From an uncultured bacterium (GTDB lineage Bacteria > Bacillota > Clostridia > Oscillospirales > Ruminococcaceae), in NCBI GenBank assembly GCA_934845495.1, contig CAKWRB010000001.1:23115-39745 (forward strand): a stretch of 16,631 nucleotides of DNA. Direction: 5' to 3'. The notes under the pieces are model-generated. The model made no database searches, was not told the origin of the DNA, and worked only from the letters and a program-made list of their open reading frames with translations. The translations under genes were made by a program, and so were the position numbers. Position 1 is the stretch's first letter; every line of letters starts with the position of its first letter. This document shows positions 6,643 through 13,339 of the stretch, in pieces.

Positions 6643-7755
6643 ATGTCCGCCGGACTCTATCTGCACATTCCCTTCTGCCAGAAGCGCTGCGACTACTGCG
6701 ACTTCTATACCATGGCCGGTCGAGGGGATCTCTTTGCCCCCTATACCACCGCCCTGCTCCATGCGCTGAACACCGCGCCGCTCCCGGCCGGCAGCCAGGT
6801 GGATACCGTCTACTTCGGCGGCGGCACCCCCACCATGCTGGGAGCTGCCCGGCTCTGCACCCTGTTGGAGGGTATCCGCCAGCGGTACACCCTCGCCCCC
6901 GATGCCGAGATCACCCTGGAGGCCAATCCCATCGCCATCACACCCCAGATGGCTTCCACCCTCCGGGCGGGAGGCTTCAACCGCATCTCCATGGGGCTGC
7001 AGTCGGCAAACCCGGCCCAGCTCCGGGACCTGGGGCGCACCCACACGGCGGAAAAGGCAGCCGAAGCGGTGCAGATCGTCCGGGCGGCAGGGTTTGAAAA
7101 CCTCTCCCTCGACCTGATGCTCGGCCTGCCCCACCAGACGGTGGAGGAGGTGCTGGGCTCCATCCGCTTTGCCGCCCAGCTGGGGGCGGTGCATCTCTCG
7201 GCCTATATGCTCCAGCTGGAGGAAGGCACCCCCTATGCCGCCCGCTACACCGAGTCGGACATCGACGAGGAGACCCAGCGGCAGATCTACCTCTCCGCCA
7301 TTGCCGAGCTGGAACGGCTGGGCTACCGCCAGTATGAGATCTCCAACTTTGCCCGGCCAGGGTACGAAAGCCGCCACAATCTCAAGTACTGGCGGTGCGA
7401 GGAGTATCTCGGCCTCGGCCCGGCAGCAGCCTCCTGCTTCGGGGGGCGGCGGTTCGCCTTTCCCCGGGACATCGATGCCTTTCTCTCCGCAAAACACCCC
7501 TGGTCCCTCTGTGAGGACGAGGGGGAAGCCGGCTCCCCCGAGGAGCGGGTAGCCATGGCGCTGCGCCTCTGCGAAGGGCTGGACTGCACGGCGCTGGAGC
7601 AAGCCTGTCCCGGGTTTGATGCCGGGGCGCTGATTCAGAGAGCCAGCCGCCCGGAGCTGAAGCCGTTCTGCACCGTCACCGGGCGCGCCGTCGCCCTCAC
7701 CCCCCAGGGCTTCCTGCTGGAAGGCTCTCTCATTCCCCTGCTGCTCTGGGGCTAA
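6643..7755 (+). CDS. hemW: HemW-like radical SAM protein (heme chaperone; often annotated as oxygen-independent coproporphyrinogen III oxidase)
   Basis: The 370-residue product starts at ATG 6643 with GAGGTGA six bases upstream; in-frame ATG 6454 is upstream of the promoter. The radical SAM cluster site is FCQKRCDYCDF (Cys12, Cys16, Cys19), followed by GGGTP at 60-63 and EANP at 93-96, both typical of the HemN/HemW family. The length, the N-terminus starting directly with LYLHIPFC and the CDF triplet fit HemW, which binds and transfers heme, rather than the longer HemN that decarboxylates coproporphyrinogen. The C-terminal region (YLGLGPAAASCFGGRRF, then a winged-helix-like tail) also fits. 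Firmicutes often carry hemW next to lepA; here two genes lie between them. No terminator is seen downstream, so transcription may run into the yjdF leader. Confidence 0.93.
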   Translation: MSAGLYLHIPFCQKRCDYCDFYTMAGRGDLFAPYTTALLHALNTAPLPAGSQVDTVYFGGGTPTMLGAARLCTLLEGIRQRYTLAPDAEITLEANPIAITPQMASTLRAGGFNRISMGLQSANPAQLRDLGRTHTAEKAAEAVQIVRAAGFENLSLDLMLGLPHQTVEEVLGSIRFAAQLGAVHLSAYMLQLEEGTPYAARYTESDIDEETQRQIYLSAIAELERLGYRQYEISNFARPGYESRHNLKYWRCEEYLGLGPAAASCFGGRRFAFPRDIDAFLSAKHPWSLCEDEGEAGSPEERVAMALRLCEGLDCTALEQACPGFDAGALIQRASRPELKPFCTVTGRAVALTPQGFLLEGSLIPLLLWG

Positions 7756-7772
7756 TCTTCTGCTGTTTGGCT

Positions 7773-7930
7773 GTCCCGGAAGGGACTGCTGGACTGATAG
7801 CGCGGGATAAAAACACAGTCCGGTCGGTAGTCCGGGCGCTGCCGGGGGAGATCCCGGCCAGTCAGTAACCTGCCTCCTTTGGTTGTCCGTTCCCGCTTCA
7901 CCCACCGGCACAGCCGGAACAAAAAGGAGG
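7773..7930 (+). promoter_or_regulatory. Structured leader of yjdF, probable yjdF-class riboswitch
   Basis: The region between hemW and the YjdF-family gene is dense with helices: GTCCC/GGGAC (7773-7777/7782-7786), GGACTG/CAGTCC (7791-7796/7816-7821), AGCGC/GCGCT (7799-7803/7836-7840, crossing the previous helix as a pseudoknot would), GCCGGG/CCCGGC (7841-7846/7853-7858) and CCGGC/GCCGG (7905-7909/7913-7917). CCTCCTTT at 7873-7880 is perfectly complementary to AAAGGAGG at 7923-7930, the ribosome binding site of yjdF, with GTTCC/GGAAC nested inside (7889-7893/7916-7920). That last pair overlaps the 7905-7917 hairpin, so two states are possible. Genes of this family are known to be preceded by the yjdF RNA, which binds azaaromatic compounds. 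I did not match its consensus base by base. Confidence 0.62.
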
Positions 7931-7938
7931 AAGCGGAT

Positions 7939-8349
7939 ATGCTCTGTTCGCGTTTGACTGTGGAATTTTCCCCGCCCTGGTGGGTCGGGACGCTGGAGCG
8001 CTGGGAGGACAGCCGGTACGAAGTGGGCCGAGTGGTCTTTGGGGCCGAACCCACCGAACCGGAGGTCCTGCTCTGGGTGCTGCATCAGCTGCCCCGGCTG
8101 CACACCACCCCGGCCGCAGAGGCTTTGGCCCGCCGGCCGGAGGCACAGAACCCCAAGCGGCGGCAGCGCCAGATAGCCCGGGCGCAGCAGCGCCCGGCCG
8201 GAAAGAAGGCCTGGGCCGCGGCGGCAGCGGGGCGGGAAGCCGAAAAGCAGACACGCCGTCAGCAGACGGCAAGGGAGCGCCGGGACGTAGCCCGGGAAAA
8301 ATACCGGCTGCACCGGAAGAAACAGCAGCAGAAGCACCGGGGACACTGA
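7939..8349 (+). CDS. yjdF: YjdF family protein (DUF2992)
   Basis: A 136-residue basic protein starting at ATG 7939, eight bases after AAAGGAGG; an earlier in-frame ATG at 7879 lies inside the leader. The first 50 residues (LTVEFSPPWWVGTLERW and YEVGRVVFGAEPTEPEVLLWVL) form the small strand-rich domain of the family. Then comes the signature NPKRRQRQIARAQ (about residues 72-84), a long Arg/Lys/Gln/Ala-rich helix, and the C-terminal KHRGH typical of YjdF proteins. The cellular role is not established; association with the azaaromatic-sensing yjdF RNA suggests protection against aromatic compounds. It stands alone between the leader and a terminator. Confidence 0.85.
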   Translation: MLCSRLTVEFSPPWWVGTLERWEDSRYEVGRVVFGAEPTEPEVLLWVLHQLPRLHTTPAAEALARRPEAQNPKRRQRQIARAQQRPAGKKAWAAAAAGREAEKQTRRQQTARERRDVAREKYRLHRKKQQQKHRGH

Positions 8350-8378
8350 GGCCCTGCTGCCAGAAACGCCCTGGCGGG

Positions 8379-8401
8379 ACACCCCCGCCGGGGTGTTTTT
8401 T
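8379..8401 (+). terminator. Rho-independent terminator after yjdF
   Basis: ACACCCC and GGGGTGT form a perfect 7-bp stem with a CGCC loop, followed by a run of six T. It lies 30 bases after the yjdF stop codon. Confidence 0.9.
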
Positions 8402-8433
8402 ATTTCCCAGCAAAATTTTTTACATTCTTCTGC

Positions 8434-8462
8434 TTGTACCCCCGCCCCAAAACCCGTATGAT
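8434..8462 (+). promoter_or_regulatory. Promoter of the DUF1648-like gene
   Basis: TTGTAC (8434-8439) and TATGAT (8457-8462) are separated by 17 bases. The start of transcription near 8469 leaves a short AT-rich leader before AAGGAGGGG and ATG 8497. Confidence 0.7.
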
Positions 8463-8496
8463 AATAGAGGTGCTTTTATTAAAGGAGGGGATCTCC

Positions 8497-9013
8497 ATGG
8501 CCATCTATAACCCCGATGCCCCCAGTCGTCAGCCTCTGTCCCGCCGGGAAAAGCTTCTCCGGGCAGCGGGTGCTGCAGCGCTGCTGGGCGTGACTGCATA
8601 TCTTCTGGCAAACTGGGACAGCCTACCGGTGCGTCTGCCATCCCACTATGGCTTGGGCGGCGAAATCGACAGCTGGTCGGGGCGCAGTTCTCTGGGGCTG
8701 CTGCTGGGCATCGGCTGGGGAATCTGGCTGCTCCTTCTGGTCACTCGGCACTTCCCCCGGGGGGTGGAGCTTCACCGGCCTTCCGGTCACCGATCGCACC
8801 CGTCCGGCGCTCTATGCCCTGCTGGGCGAGATGCTCACCGTTCTGCAGCTGGTCATTGCCTTGGTCTTTGCCTTTCTCACCGTCTGGCCACTCACCTACC
8901 GGCCGCTGCCGGGGTGGTGGTGGCCTGCGTTTCTGGGCAGCTTGTTCGGAAGCCAGGGGTGGTATCTCTGCCAGGCAGTGCGGCTGGGCCGGACCCCACC
9001 GAAATCCCGATGA
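8497..9013 (+). pseudogene. DUF1648-like membrane protein gene with a one-base frameshift
   Basis: From ATG 8497 (AAGGAGGGG upstream) the first frame encodes a basic N-terminus, one membrane segment (about residues 22-38) and LPVRLPSHYGLGGEIDSWSGR (43-63). That is the 'LP-x-x-(I/L)-P-x-H-(F/Y)-x-x-G-x-x-D-x-W' signature of DUF1648 proteins. A second membrane segment follows (66-82). After HFPRG the frame loses its membrane character, while the next frame continues with YALLGEMLTVLQLVIALVFAFLTVW, another membrane helix, and ends at TGA 9013. Removing one base in C5G6 (8754-8764) joins the halves into about 171 residues, a coherent protein with four membrane helices. Either the gene is broken, one base is a sequencing error, or the run slips. 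The function of DUF1648 proteins is poorly known; some are linked to peptide-antibiotic immunity. Confidence 0.72.
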
Positions 9014-9017
9014 ACCC

Positions 9018-9047
9018 TTGCGCCGGAGCGCAGTTCTGTGATATACT
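9018..9047 (+). promoter_or_regulatory. Promoter of lepA-lepB (extended -10)
   Basis: TTGCGC (9018-9023) and TATACT (9042-9047) are 18 bases apart, with TG one base before the -10 element. The element begins four bases after the stop of the preceding gene. Transcription would begin near 9054. Confidence 0.7.
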
Positions 9048-9059
9048 GATTTATTAGCA

Positions 9060-9092
9060 TTGAAGCCATTTTGAAGGCATTTTGAAGCAGGA
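9060..9092 (+). repeat. Three tandem 11-bp repeats in the lepA leader
   Basis: TTGAAGCCATT (9060-9070), TTGAAGGCATT (9071-9081) and TTGAAGCAGGA (9082-9092) are head-to-tail copies; the third is degenerate and runs into the lepA ribosome binding site AGGAGAG. They make up almost the whole predicted leader. Their function is unknown. Confidence 0.7.
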
Positions 9093-9103
9093 GAGAAGAG
9101 CTT

Positions 9104-10912
9104 ATGGCAACACGACGCGACGATATTCGCAATTTTTCGATCATCGCCCACATTGACCACGGCAAATCCACCCTGGCCGACCGCATCCTCGAAAACACCG
9201 AGACGGTCGCCCGCCGGGATATGGAGGAACAGCTGCTGGACAACATGGACATCGAGCGGGAGCGGGGCATCACCATCAAGGCCCGGGCAGTAAACCTGCG
9301 CTACCACGCCAAGGACGGCAAGGACTACATCTTCAACCTCATCGATACCCCCGGCCATGTGGACTTCAACTATGAAGTATCCCGGTCGCTGGCCGCCTGT
9401 GAAGGCGCTGTACTGGTGGTAGATGCCTCCCAGGGCATCGAAGCCCAGACCCTGGCCAACACCTACCTGGCCCTGGAGCACGATCTGGAGATCGTCCCGG
9501 TCATCAATAAAATCGATCTGCCCGCCGCCGATCCCGAACGGGTCGCCCATGAAATCGAAGATGTCATCGGCATTCCGGCACTGGATGCTCCCCGCATCTC
9601 GGCCAAGACCGGCCTGAATGTGGAGGAGGTGCTGGAGCGCATCGTCACCGATATTCCCGGCCCTCTGGACACCAGCGCCGACCCCCTCCGGGCGCTCATC
9701 TTCGACAGCTACTACGACAGCTACCGCGGTGTCATCGTCTATATCCGCCTGGTGGACGGCAAGGTCAAGGCCGGTGACCGCATCCGCATGATGGCCACCG
9801 GTGCCGAGTTCACCGTAGTGGAAGTGGGCCACATGGGCGCCACCTCCATGATCCCCTGCGGCGAGCTCCGTTCGGGCGAGGTGGGCTACCTCACCGCCAG
9901 CATCAAGAGCGTGGCCGATACCCGGGTGGGCGATACCGTCACCCTGGCCTCAGCTCCGGCCGCCGAGCCGTTGCCCGGCTACCGGAAGGTCAACCCCATG
10001 GTCTTTTCGGGTATCTATCCGGTGGACGGCGCCAAGTATCCCGACCTCCGGGACGCCCTGGAAAAGCTGCAGCTCAACGATGCCGCCCTCTCCTATGAAC
10101 CGGAGACCTCCATCGCCCTGGGCTTTGGCTTCCGGTGCGGCTTCCTAGGTCTGCTGCACATGGAGATCATTCAGGAGCGCCTGGAGCGGGAATACAACCT
10201 CGACCTCATCACCACCGCCCCCAGCGTTGTCTACAAGATCCACCTCACCGATGGCACCGACCTGGAGATCGACAACCCCACCAACTACCCCGACCCCTCC
10301 ACCATCGCCTCGGCCGAGGAACCCATGGTCAAGGCCAGCATCTTCACCCCTGCCCAGTACATCGGCAACATCATGGAGCTGTGTCAGGAGCGCCGGGGCG
10401 AGTACATCGATACCAAGTACCTGGACACCGACCGGGTGGAGCTGCACTACCGCCTCCCCCTCAACGAGATCATCTACGATTTCTTCGACAGCCTCAAGTC
10501 CCGCACCCGGGGCTATGCCTCCTTCGACTATGAGCTGATCGGCTACCAGGCCTCCAAGCTGGTGAAGCTGGATATCCTGCTCAACGGCGAAAGCGTGGAC
10601 GCCCTGTCCTTTATCATCCATGCGGACAAGGCCTACCCCCGCGCCCGCGCCATGGTGGAAAAGCTCAAGGAGCACATTCCCCGCCAGATGTTTGAAATTC
10701 CCATCCAGGCTGCCATCGGCGGCAAGGTCATCGCCCGCGAAACGGTCAAGGCCCTGCGCAAAGATGTACTGGCCAAGTGCTACGGCGGCGACATCACCCG
10801 AAAGAAGAAGCTGCTGGAAAAGCAGAAGGAAGGCAAGAAGCGGATGCGCCAGTTTGGCAGCGTAGAAGTGCCGCAGGAGGCATTCATGGCTGTGCTCAAG
10901 CTGGATAGCTGA
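9104..10912 (+). CDS. lepA: Elongation factor 4 (LepA), back-translocating ribosomal GTPase
   Basis: This 602-residue protein is full length for the family. It binds ribosomes and affects translocation and translation under stress or during initiation. The GTPase motifs are intact: P-loop AHIDHGKS (15-22), switch I RGITIKA (54-60), DTPGH (81-85) and NKID (135-138). Domain II and the EF-G-like domains III and V follow (for example [23 protein letters not shown] and SYEPETS), and the C-terminus has the LepA-specific [19 protein letters not shown] and ends [16 protein letters not shown] 9104 is preceded by AGGAGAG at a spacing of eight. The stop overlaps the ribosome binding site of lepB, so the two genes form an operon. 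Confidence 0.98.
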   Translation: MATRRDDIRNFSIIAHIDHGKSTLADRILENTETVARRDMEEQLLDNMDIERERGITIKARAVNLRYHAKDGKDYIFNLIDTPGHVDFNYEVSRSLAACEGAVLVVDASQGIEAQTLANTYLALEHDLEIVPVINKIDLPAADPERVAHEIEDVIGIPALDAPRISAKTGLNVEEVLERIVTDIPGPLDTSADPLRALIFDSYYDSYRGVIVYIRLVDGKVKAGDRIRMMATGAEFTVVEVGHMGATSMIPCGELRSGEVGYLTASIKSVADTRVGDTVTLASAPAAEPLPGYRKVNPMVFSGIYPVDGAKYPDLRDALEKLQLNDAALSYEPETSIALGFGFRCGFLGLLHMEIIQERLEREYNLDLITTAPSVVYKIHLTDGTDLEIDNPTNYPDPSTIASAEEPMVKASIFTPAQYIGNIMELCQERRGEYIDTKYLDTDRVELHYRLPLNEIIYDFFDSLKSRTRGYASFDYELIGYQASKLVKLDILLNGESVDALSFIIHADKAYPRARAMVEKLKEHIPRQMFEIPIQAAIGGKVIARETVKALRKDVLAKCYGGDITRKKKLLEKQKEGKKRMRQFGSVEVPQEAFMAVLKLDS

Positions 10913-10924
10913 GGAGGAAGCGCC

Positions 10925-11518
10925 ATGGAAAACGAAACCAACGAGAAAAAAGAACGGGGCGAAACCGGCGAACCGGTCGAACCCGATACCACCAGCACAA
11001 AGTTCGATCTCCGGCAGTTTGTAAAAAGCTGGGTGCTGCCCCTCGTTGCCGAGGTGGCCGTTCTGCTTGTGATCTTCAACTTTGTCATCAACATCACCTA
11101 TGTCCCCACCGGCAGCATGATCCCCACCATCGCCGAGCACAGCGTGCTCATTTCGCTGCGGGAGTACAACACCGATGAGCTGCAGCGCGGCGAGATCTAC
11201 TCCTTCCACAGCGAGGAGCTGGATAAAACGCTCATCAAGCGGCTCATCGGCCTGCCGGGCGAAACGGTGCGCATCGAGGGCAACGGCAACATCTACATCA
11301 ACGATGTCCGCCTGGACGAGCCCTATGTCAAGAATCAGGAGTACGGCTTCATCGGCACCTTCCAGGTACCGGAGGACTGCTGCTTCTTCCTGGGGGATAA
11401 CCGCTCCGGGTCCAGCGATGCCCGCCACTGGGATAACCCCTACATCAGAACCGACGAGATCATCAGCCGGGCGGTGTTCACCGTCTTTCCGTTCACCGAC
11501 TTCGGTTTCCTCGAATAA
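10925..11518 (+). CDS. lepB: Signal peptidase I
   Basis: This membrane protease removes signal peptides from exported proteins. In 197 residues there is a charged cytoplasmic N-terminus (1-35), one membrane helix (about 36-58, VLPLVAEVAVLLVIFNFVI) and the extracytoplasmic catalytic domain. The nucleophile is Ser64 in YVPTGSMIPTI, the general base Lys105 in TLIKRLIGLPGE, and the conserved box GDNRSGSSDARHW spans 157-169. The single N-terminal helix and the short catalytic domain are typical of Gram-positive enzymes. It starts 12 bases after the lepA stop with GAGGAGGAAG overlapping that stop and ends just before a strong terminator. The N-terminal 30 residues are unusually rich in Glu, Lys and Thr. 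Confidence 0.96.
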   Translation: MENETNEKKERGETGEPVEPDTTSTKFDLRQFVKSWVLPLVAEVAVLLVIFNFVINITYVPTGSMIPTIAEHSVLISLREYNTDELQRGEIYSFHSEELDKTLIKRLIGLPGETVRIEGNGNIYINDVRLDEPYVKNQEYGFIGTFQVPEDCCFFLGDNRSGSSDARHWDNPYIRTDEIISRAVFTVFPFTDFGFLE

Positions 11519-11520
11519 GC

Positions 11521-11552
11521 AAAAAAAGAGCACCCCGAAGGGTGCTCTTTTT
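11521..11552. terminator. Bidirectional terminator between lepB and the NifX-like gene
   Basis: AGAGCACCC (11527-11535) and GGGTGCTCT (11540-11548) form a perfect 9-bp stem with a CGAA loop. A T-run follows on the plus strand and an A-run (11521-11527) precedes it, so the hairpin can end transcripts from both converging genes. Confidence 0.92.
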
Positions 11553-11576
11553 CTCTGTCTGCCAGCGTTTAACGGC

Positions 11577-11972
11577 TTACTTGCCGCAGAATCCGCCGCA
11601 GGTGTGGTCGTGTTCGCCGCAGGTGTGGCCTTCCTCATGGTGGTGGTCACAGGTGGTGTTGGGGTCAAAGGCCAGGGTGCCGGCTGCCAGCTGTGCCACT
11701 GCCGCCAGAGCGTCGCCGCTCACGCCGGGGAACAGCTCAATGCCGGCCTGGGCCAGGGCCACCCGGGCACCGGCGCCAATGCCGCCGCAAACCAGCTTTT
11801 CCACGCCCAGTCCGCGTAGGAAGTCTGCCAGAGCGCTGTGGCCGCTGCCCAGAACAGGCACCACCTCGGACTGGGTCACCTGGCCGTTCTCCACCTCTGC
11901 CACCAGGAACTGACGGCAGTGGCCAAAGTGCCCGAATACCTGACCGTTCTCGTATGTTGCTGCAATTTTCAT
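11577..11972 (-). CDS. NifX/NifB-type dinitrogenase cofactor family protein with Cys/His-rich tail
   Basis: The first 100 residues match the small Fe-Mo cofactor-binding fold (PF02579 type). MKIAATYENGQVFGHFGHCRQFLV is the N-terminal strand and loop, then GHSALADFLRGLGVEKLVCGGIGAGA, then the final helix. Residues 108-131 form a tail with four Cys and six His in two related HTCG units, likely to bind metal. Stand-alone members of this family occur in many anaerobes without nitrogenase and often lie near MRP/NubP-type proteins; none is in this window, so the function (metal storage or iron-sulfur delivery) is open. The start is ATG 11972; AAGGAG is 12 bases upstream, a long spacing. It has its own promoter. 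Confidence 0.85.
   Translation of the reverse strand: MKIAATYENGQVFGHFGHCRQFLVAEVENGQVTQSEVVPVLGSGHSALADFLRGLGVEKLVCGGIGAGARVALAQAGIELFPGVSGDALAAVAQLAAGTLAFDPNTTCDHHHEEGHTCGEHDHTCGGFCGK
11594..11628. repeat. 14-bp direct repeat within the metal-binding tail
   Basis: CGCCGCAGGTGTGG occurs at 11594-11607 and 11615-11628, 21 bases apart. It encodes the two HTCG units of the Cys/His tail (on the minus strand), so the tail may have grown by duplication of seven codons. Confidence 0.75.
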
Positions 11973-12029
11973 TGTATTGTATCGCTCCTTTTTCTGTTCG
12001 TCCGTGCCTGTTGCCGGGCTGTTAGTTTC

Positions 12030-12058
12030 ATCTTACCCCTTTGTTCCGGCAGTGTCAA
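12030..12058 (-). promoter_or_regulatory. Promoter of the NifX-like gene
   Basis: On the minus strand, TTGACA (12058-12053) and TAAGAT (12035-12030) have a 17-base spacer. The -35 is a consensus match. Transcription should start near 12023, giving a leader of about 50 bases. Confidence 0.8.
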
Positions 12059-12159
12059 GCCGCCCTTGTCAGAAGTGACGGTTTCTGCTCCTCATTTTCT
12101 CCATAATGCCAAAAATCCCCGTTTCGTCCTGTTTTTTATGAAAGCCATCCACTTTTATC

Positions 12160-12189
12160 TTGCAACCCATGCCGTCCCGATTGTATAAT
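12160..12189 (+). promoter_or_regulatory. Promoter of the SGNH-hydrolase-like gene
   Basis: TTGCAA (12160-12165) and consensus TATAAT (12184-12189) are 18 bases apart. It diverges from the NifX-like promoter, with about 100 bases between the two -35 elements in which nothing else is recognised. Confidence 0.8.
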
Positions 12190-12255
12190 AAAGGGAAGCT
12201 GCAGGAGCGGCCAACCGTCTCCTGCAAATTCATCGAAACCGAGGTGCAGTACCAC

Positions 12256-13074
12256 ATGGAAAAACTCCGCGTGCTGTTTGTGGGAAACAGCCATACCTTC
12301 TTCAATGATATGCCCACGATCTTCAAGATGTTCTGCCAGGAAAACGGCATCGATGCCGAAGTTGTTATGCAGGCCCATCCGGGTATGCATCTGAGCTGGC
12401 ACCTCTCCCAGCAGTGGGAGCTGCGGTACGGTCTGGTGCAGGGCAACTTCGATTACCTGGTGTTCCAGCAGGCTGCTCACCCCTGCCCGCCCCTGGAGGA
12501 GACCCTGGCCGACGGCAGCCGCGTAGTCGAGCTGGCCCGGGCTCAGGGGGTCAAGCCCATCGCCACCATCACCTGGTGCGAGCGCCGCTTCCCCGAAAAC
12601 CAGCAGAAGATGTACGATATCTTCGATGCCCTCCGGGAAAAGACCGGTGTCTGCTGCTCGCCGGTGGGGCAGGTATTCCAGCGTGTGGAACAGGAGGAAA
12701 AGGACATCGACCTCTACTGGGTGGACGGTGAACACGCCTCCCCCTATGGCAGCTATGTCATCGCCGCCTGTGCCTTTGCCCGCATCACCGGCAAGAGCCC
12801 GGTGGGTCTGCCCTACCGCTCCATCTGCAGTGTCCCCATGGATCGGGAGATGTTTGCCCAGGTTAGTGAGCTGCGCCGCCAGGCCGAGGCCGAAGCCGAT
12901 GCCGCTAAGAAGGAGGCCCTGACCGCCGAAGCCAACCGTCTGTCTGCCGAGGCCTTCACCCCCATCTATGACCGGGAGAAGCTCTGGATCGAGCTGGACC
13001 CGGACAAGGCCGCCCGCCTGCAGAAGATCATCGCCGAGGAAATCGCCAAGTACGATGCCGCCCATCAGGGCTAA
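12256..13074 (+). CDS. SGNH/GDSL-like hydrolase family protein
   Basis: This 272-residue protein starts at ATG 12256, nine bases after GAGGTG; earlier in-frame ATGs lie in or next to the promoter. The N-terminal strand and turn VLFVGNSHTFFNDMP (6-20) put the predicted nucleophile Ser12 in a G-N-S-H block, in place of G-D-S. WVDGEHASPYGSYV (155-168) gives the matching Asp157 and His160 of the D-x-x-H motif. The middle (FDYLVFQQ, PIATITWCER) alternates strands and helices as in a flavodoxin-like SGNH fold. Residues about 202-232 are Ala/Glu/Arg-rich and probably coiled coil. No signal peptide is seen, so it should be cytoplasmic. The substrate is unknown; related enzymes act on acetyl esters of sugars or lipids. 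It forms a single-gene unit with its own promoter and terminator. Confidence 0.78.
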   Translation: MEKLRVLFVGNSHTFFNDMPTIFKMFCQENGIDAEVVMQAHPGMHLSWHLSQQWELRYGLVQGNFDYLVFQQAAHPCPPLEETLADGSRVVELARAQGVKPIATITWCERRFPENQQKMYDIFDALREKTGVCCSPVGQVFQRVEQEEKDIDLYWVDGEHASPYGSYVIAACAFARITGKSPVGLPYRSICSVPMDREMFAQVSELRRQAEAEADAAKKEALTAEANRLSAEAFTPIYDREKLWIELDPDKAARLQKIIAEEIAKYDAAHQG

Positions 13075-13083
13075 AGAATTCAA

Positions 13084-13116
13084 ACGATCCGTTCCCCCGG
13101 GGACGGGTCGTTTTTT
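13084..13116 (+). terminator. Terminator after the SGNH-hydrolase-like gene
   Basis: ACGATCCGT plus CCCC pairs with GGGGACGGGTCGT (one bulged T, one G-T pair) and is followed by TTTTTT. It starts ten bases after the stop codon. Confidence 0.88.
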
Positions 13117-13225
13117 CTGCCAGCTCCTGCCCGGGAGAAAAATTCCACTGCCATCGCTTCCACCATGGCTCGATCGGGAGCTGCACCGGGCTTTTGAAGG
13201 GTCTCCCCTTGAAAAAACAGGCTGG

Positions 13226-13260
13226 GTTTTCCACACAGACCTGCTCCGTCTGTGGAAAAC
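13226..13260. repeat. Imperfect palindrome between converging genes
   Basis: GTTTTCCACA (13226-13235) and TGTGGAAAAC (13251-13260) are exact inverted copies. GAC and GTC inside also pair, with a two-base CA bulge. Each arm contains TTTTCCACA, close to a DnaA box (TTATCCACA) but with one mismatch. No T-run follows, so it is not a simple terminator. The rest of the gap from 13117 to 13283 shows nothing recognisable. Confidence 0.65.
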
Positions 13261-13283
13261 TTGCCCCTGCTATTCCCCCGCGC

Positions 13284-13323
13284 AAAAAGGACCGGACGCC
13301 CCGCAGGGGACTCCGGTCCTTTT
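13284..13323 (-). terminator. Terminator of glnN
   Basis: AAAAGGACCGGA (13285-13296) and TCCGGTCCTTTT (13312-13323) form a perfect 12-bp stem with an inner CCCC/GGGG pair. On the minus strand it ends in a T-run, 17 bases after the glnN stop. Confidence 0.92.
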
Positions 13324-13339
13324 GATTTGTTTTGGTCCG

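Noticed and set aside
7767..7800. Separate promoter for yjdF (TTGGCT with TGATAG)
   Set aside because: The spacing is about 22 bases and both elements are weak and overlap leader helices; read-through from hemW or an unrecognised promoter is as likely.
6529..8382. Minus-strand open frame of over 600 codons opposite hemW and yjdF
   Set aside because: It is a GC-rich shadow of two clearly real plus-strand genes; it has no ribosome binding site, crosses a promoter and the yjdF leader, and its low-complexity Gly/Pro/Arg product fits no family.
11594..11628. Short CRISPR-like repeat
   Set aside because: Only two 14-base copies seven codons apart inside a coding tail; explained by the duplicated HTCG protein motif.
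10145..11668. Minus-strand open frame of about 500 codons opposite lepA and lepB
   Set aside because: It runs through the bidirectional terminator, has the composition of an antisense frame and lies opposite two highly conserved genes.
12136..13236. Minus-strand open frame opposite the SGNH-hydrolase-like gene
   Set aside because: It covers the SGNH gene, its promoter and terminator in antisense; no ribosome binding site or recognisable domain.
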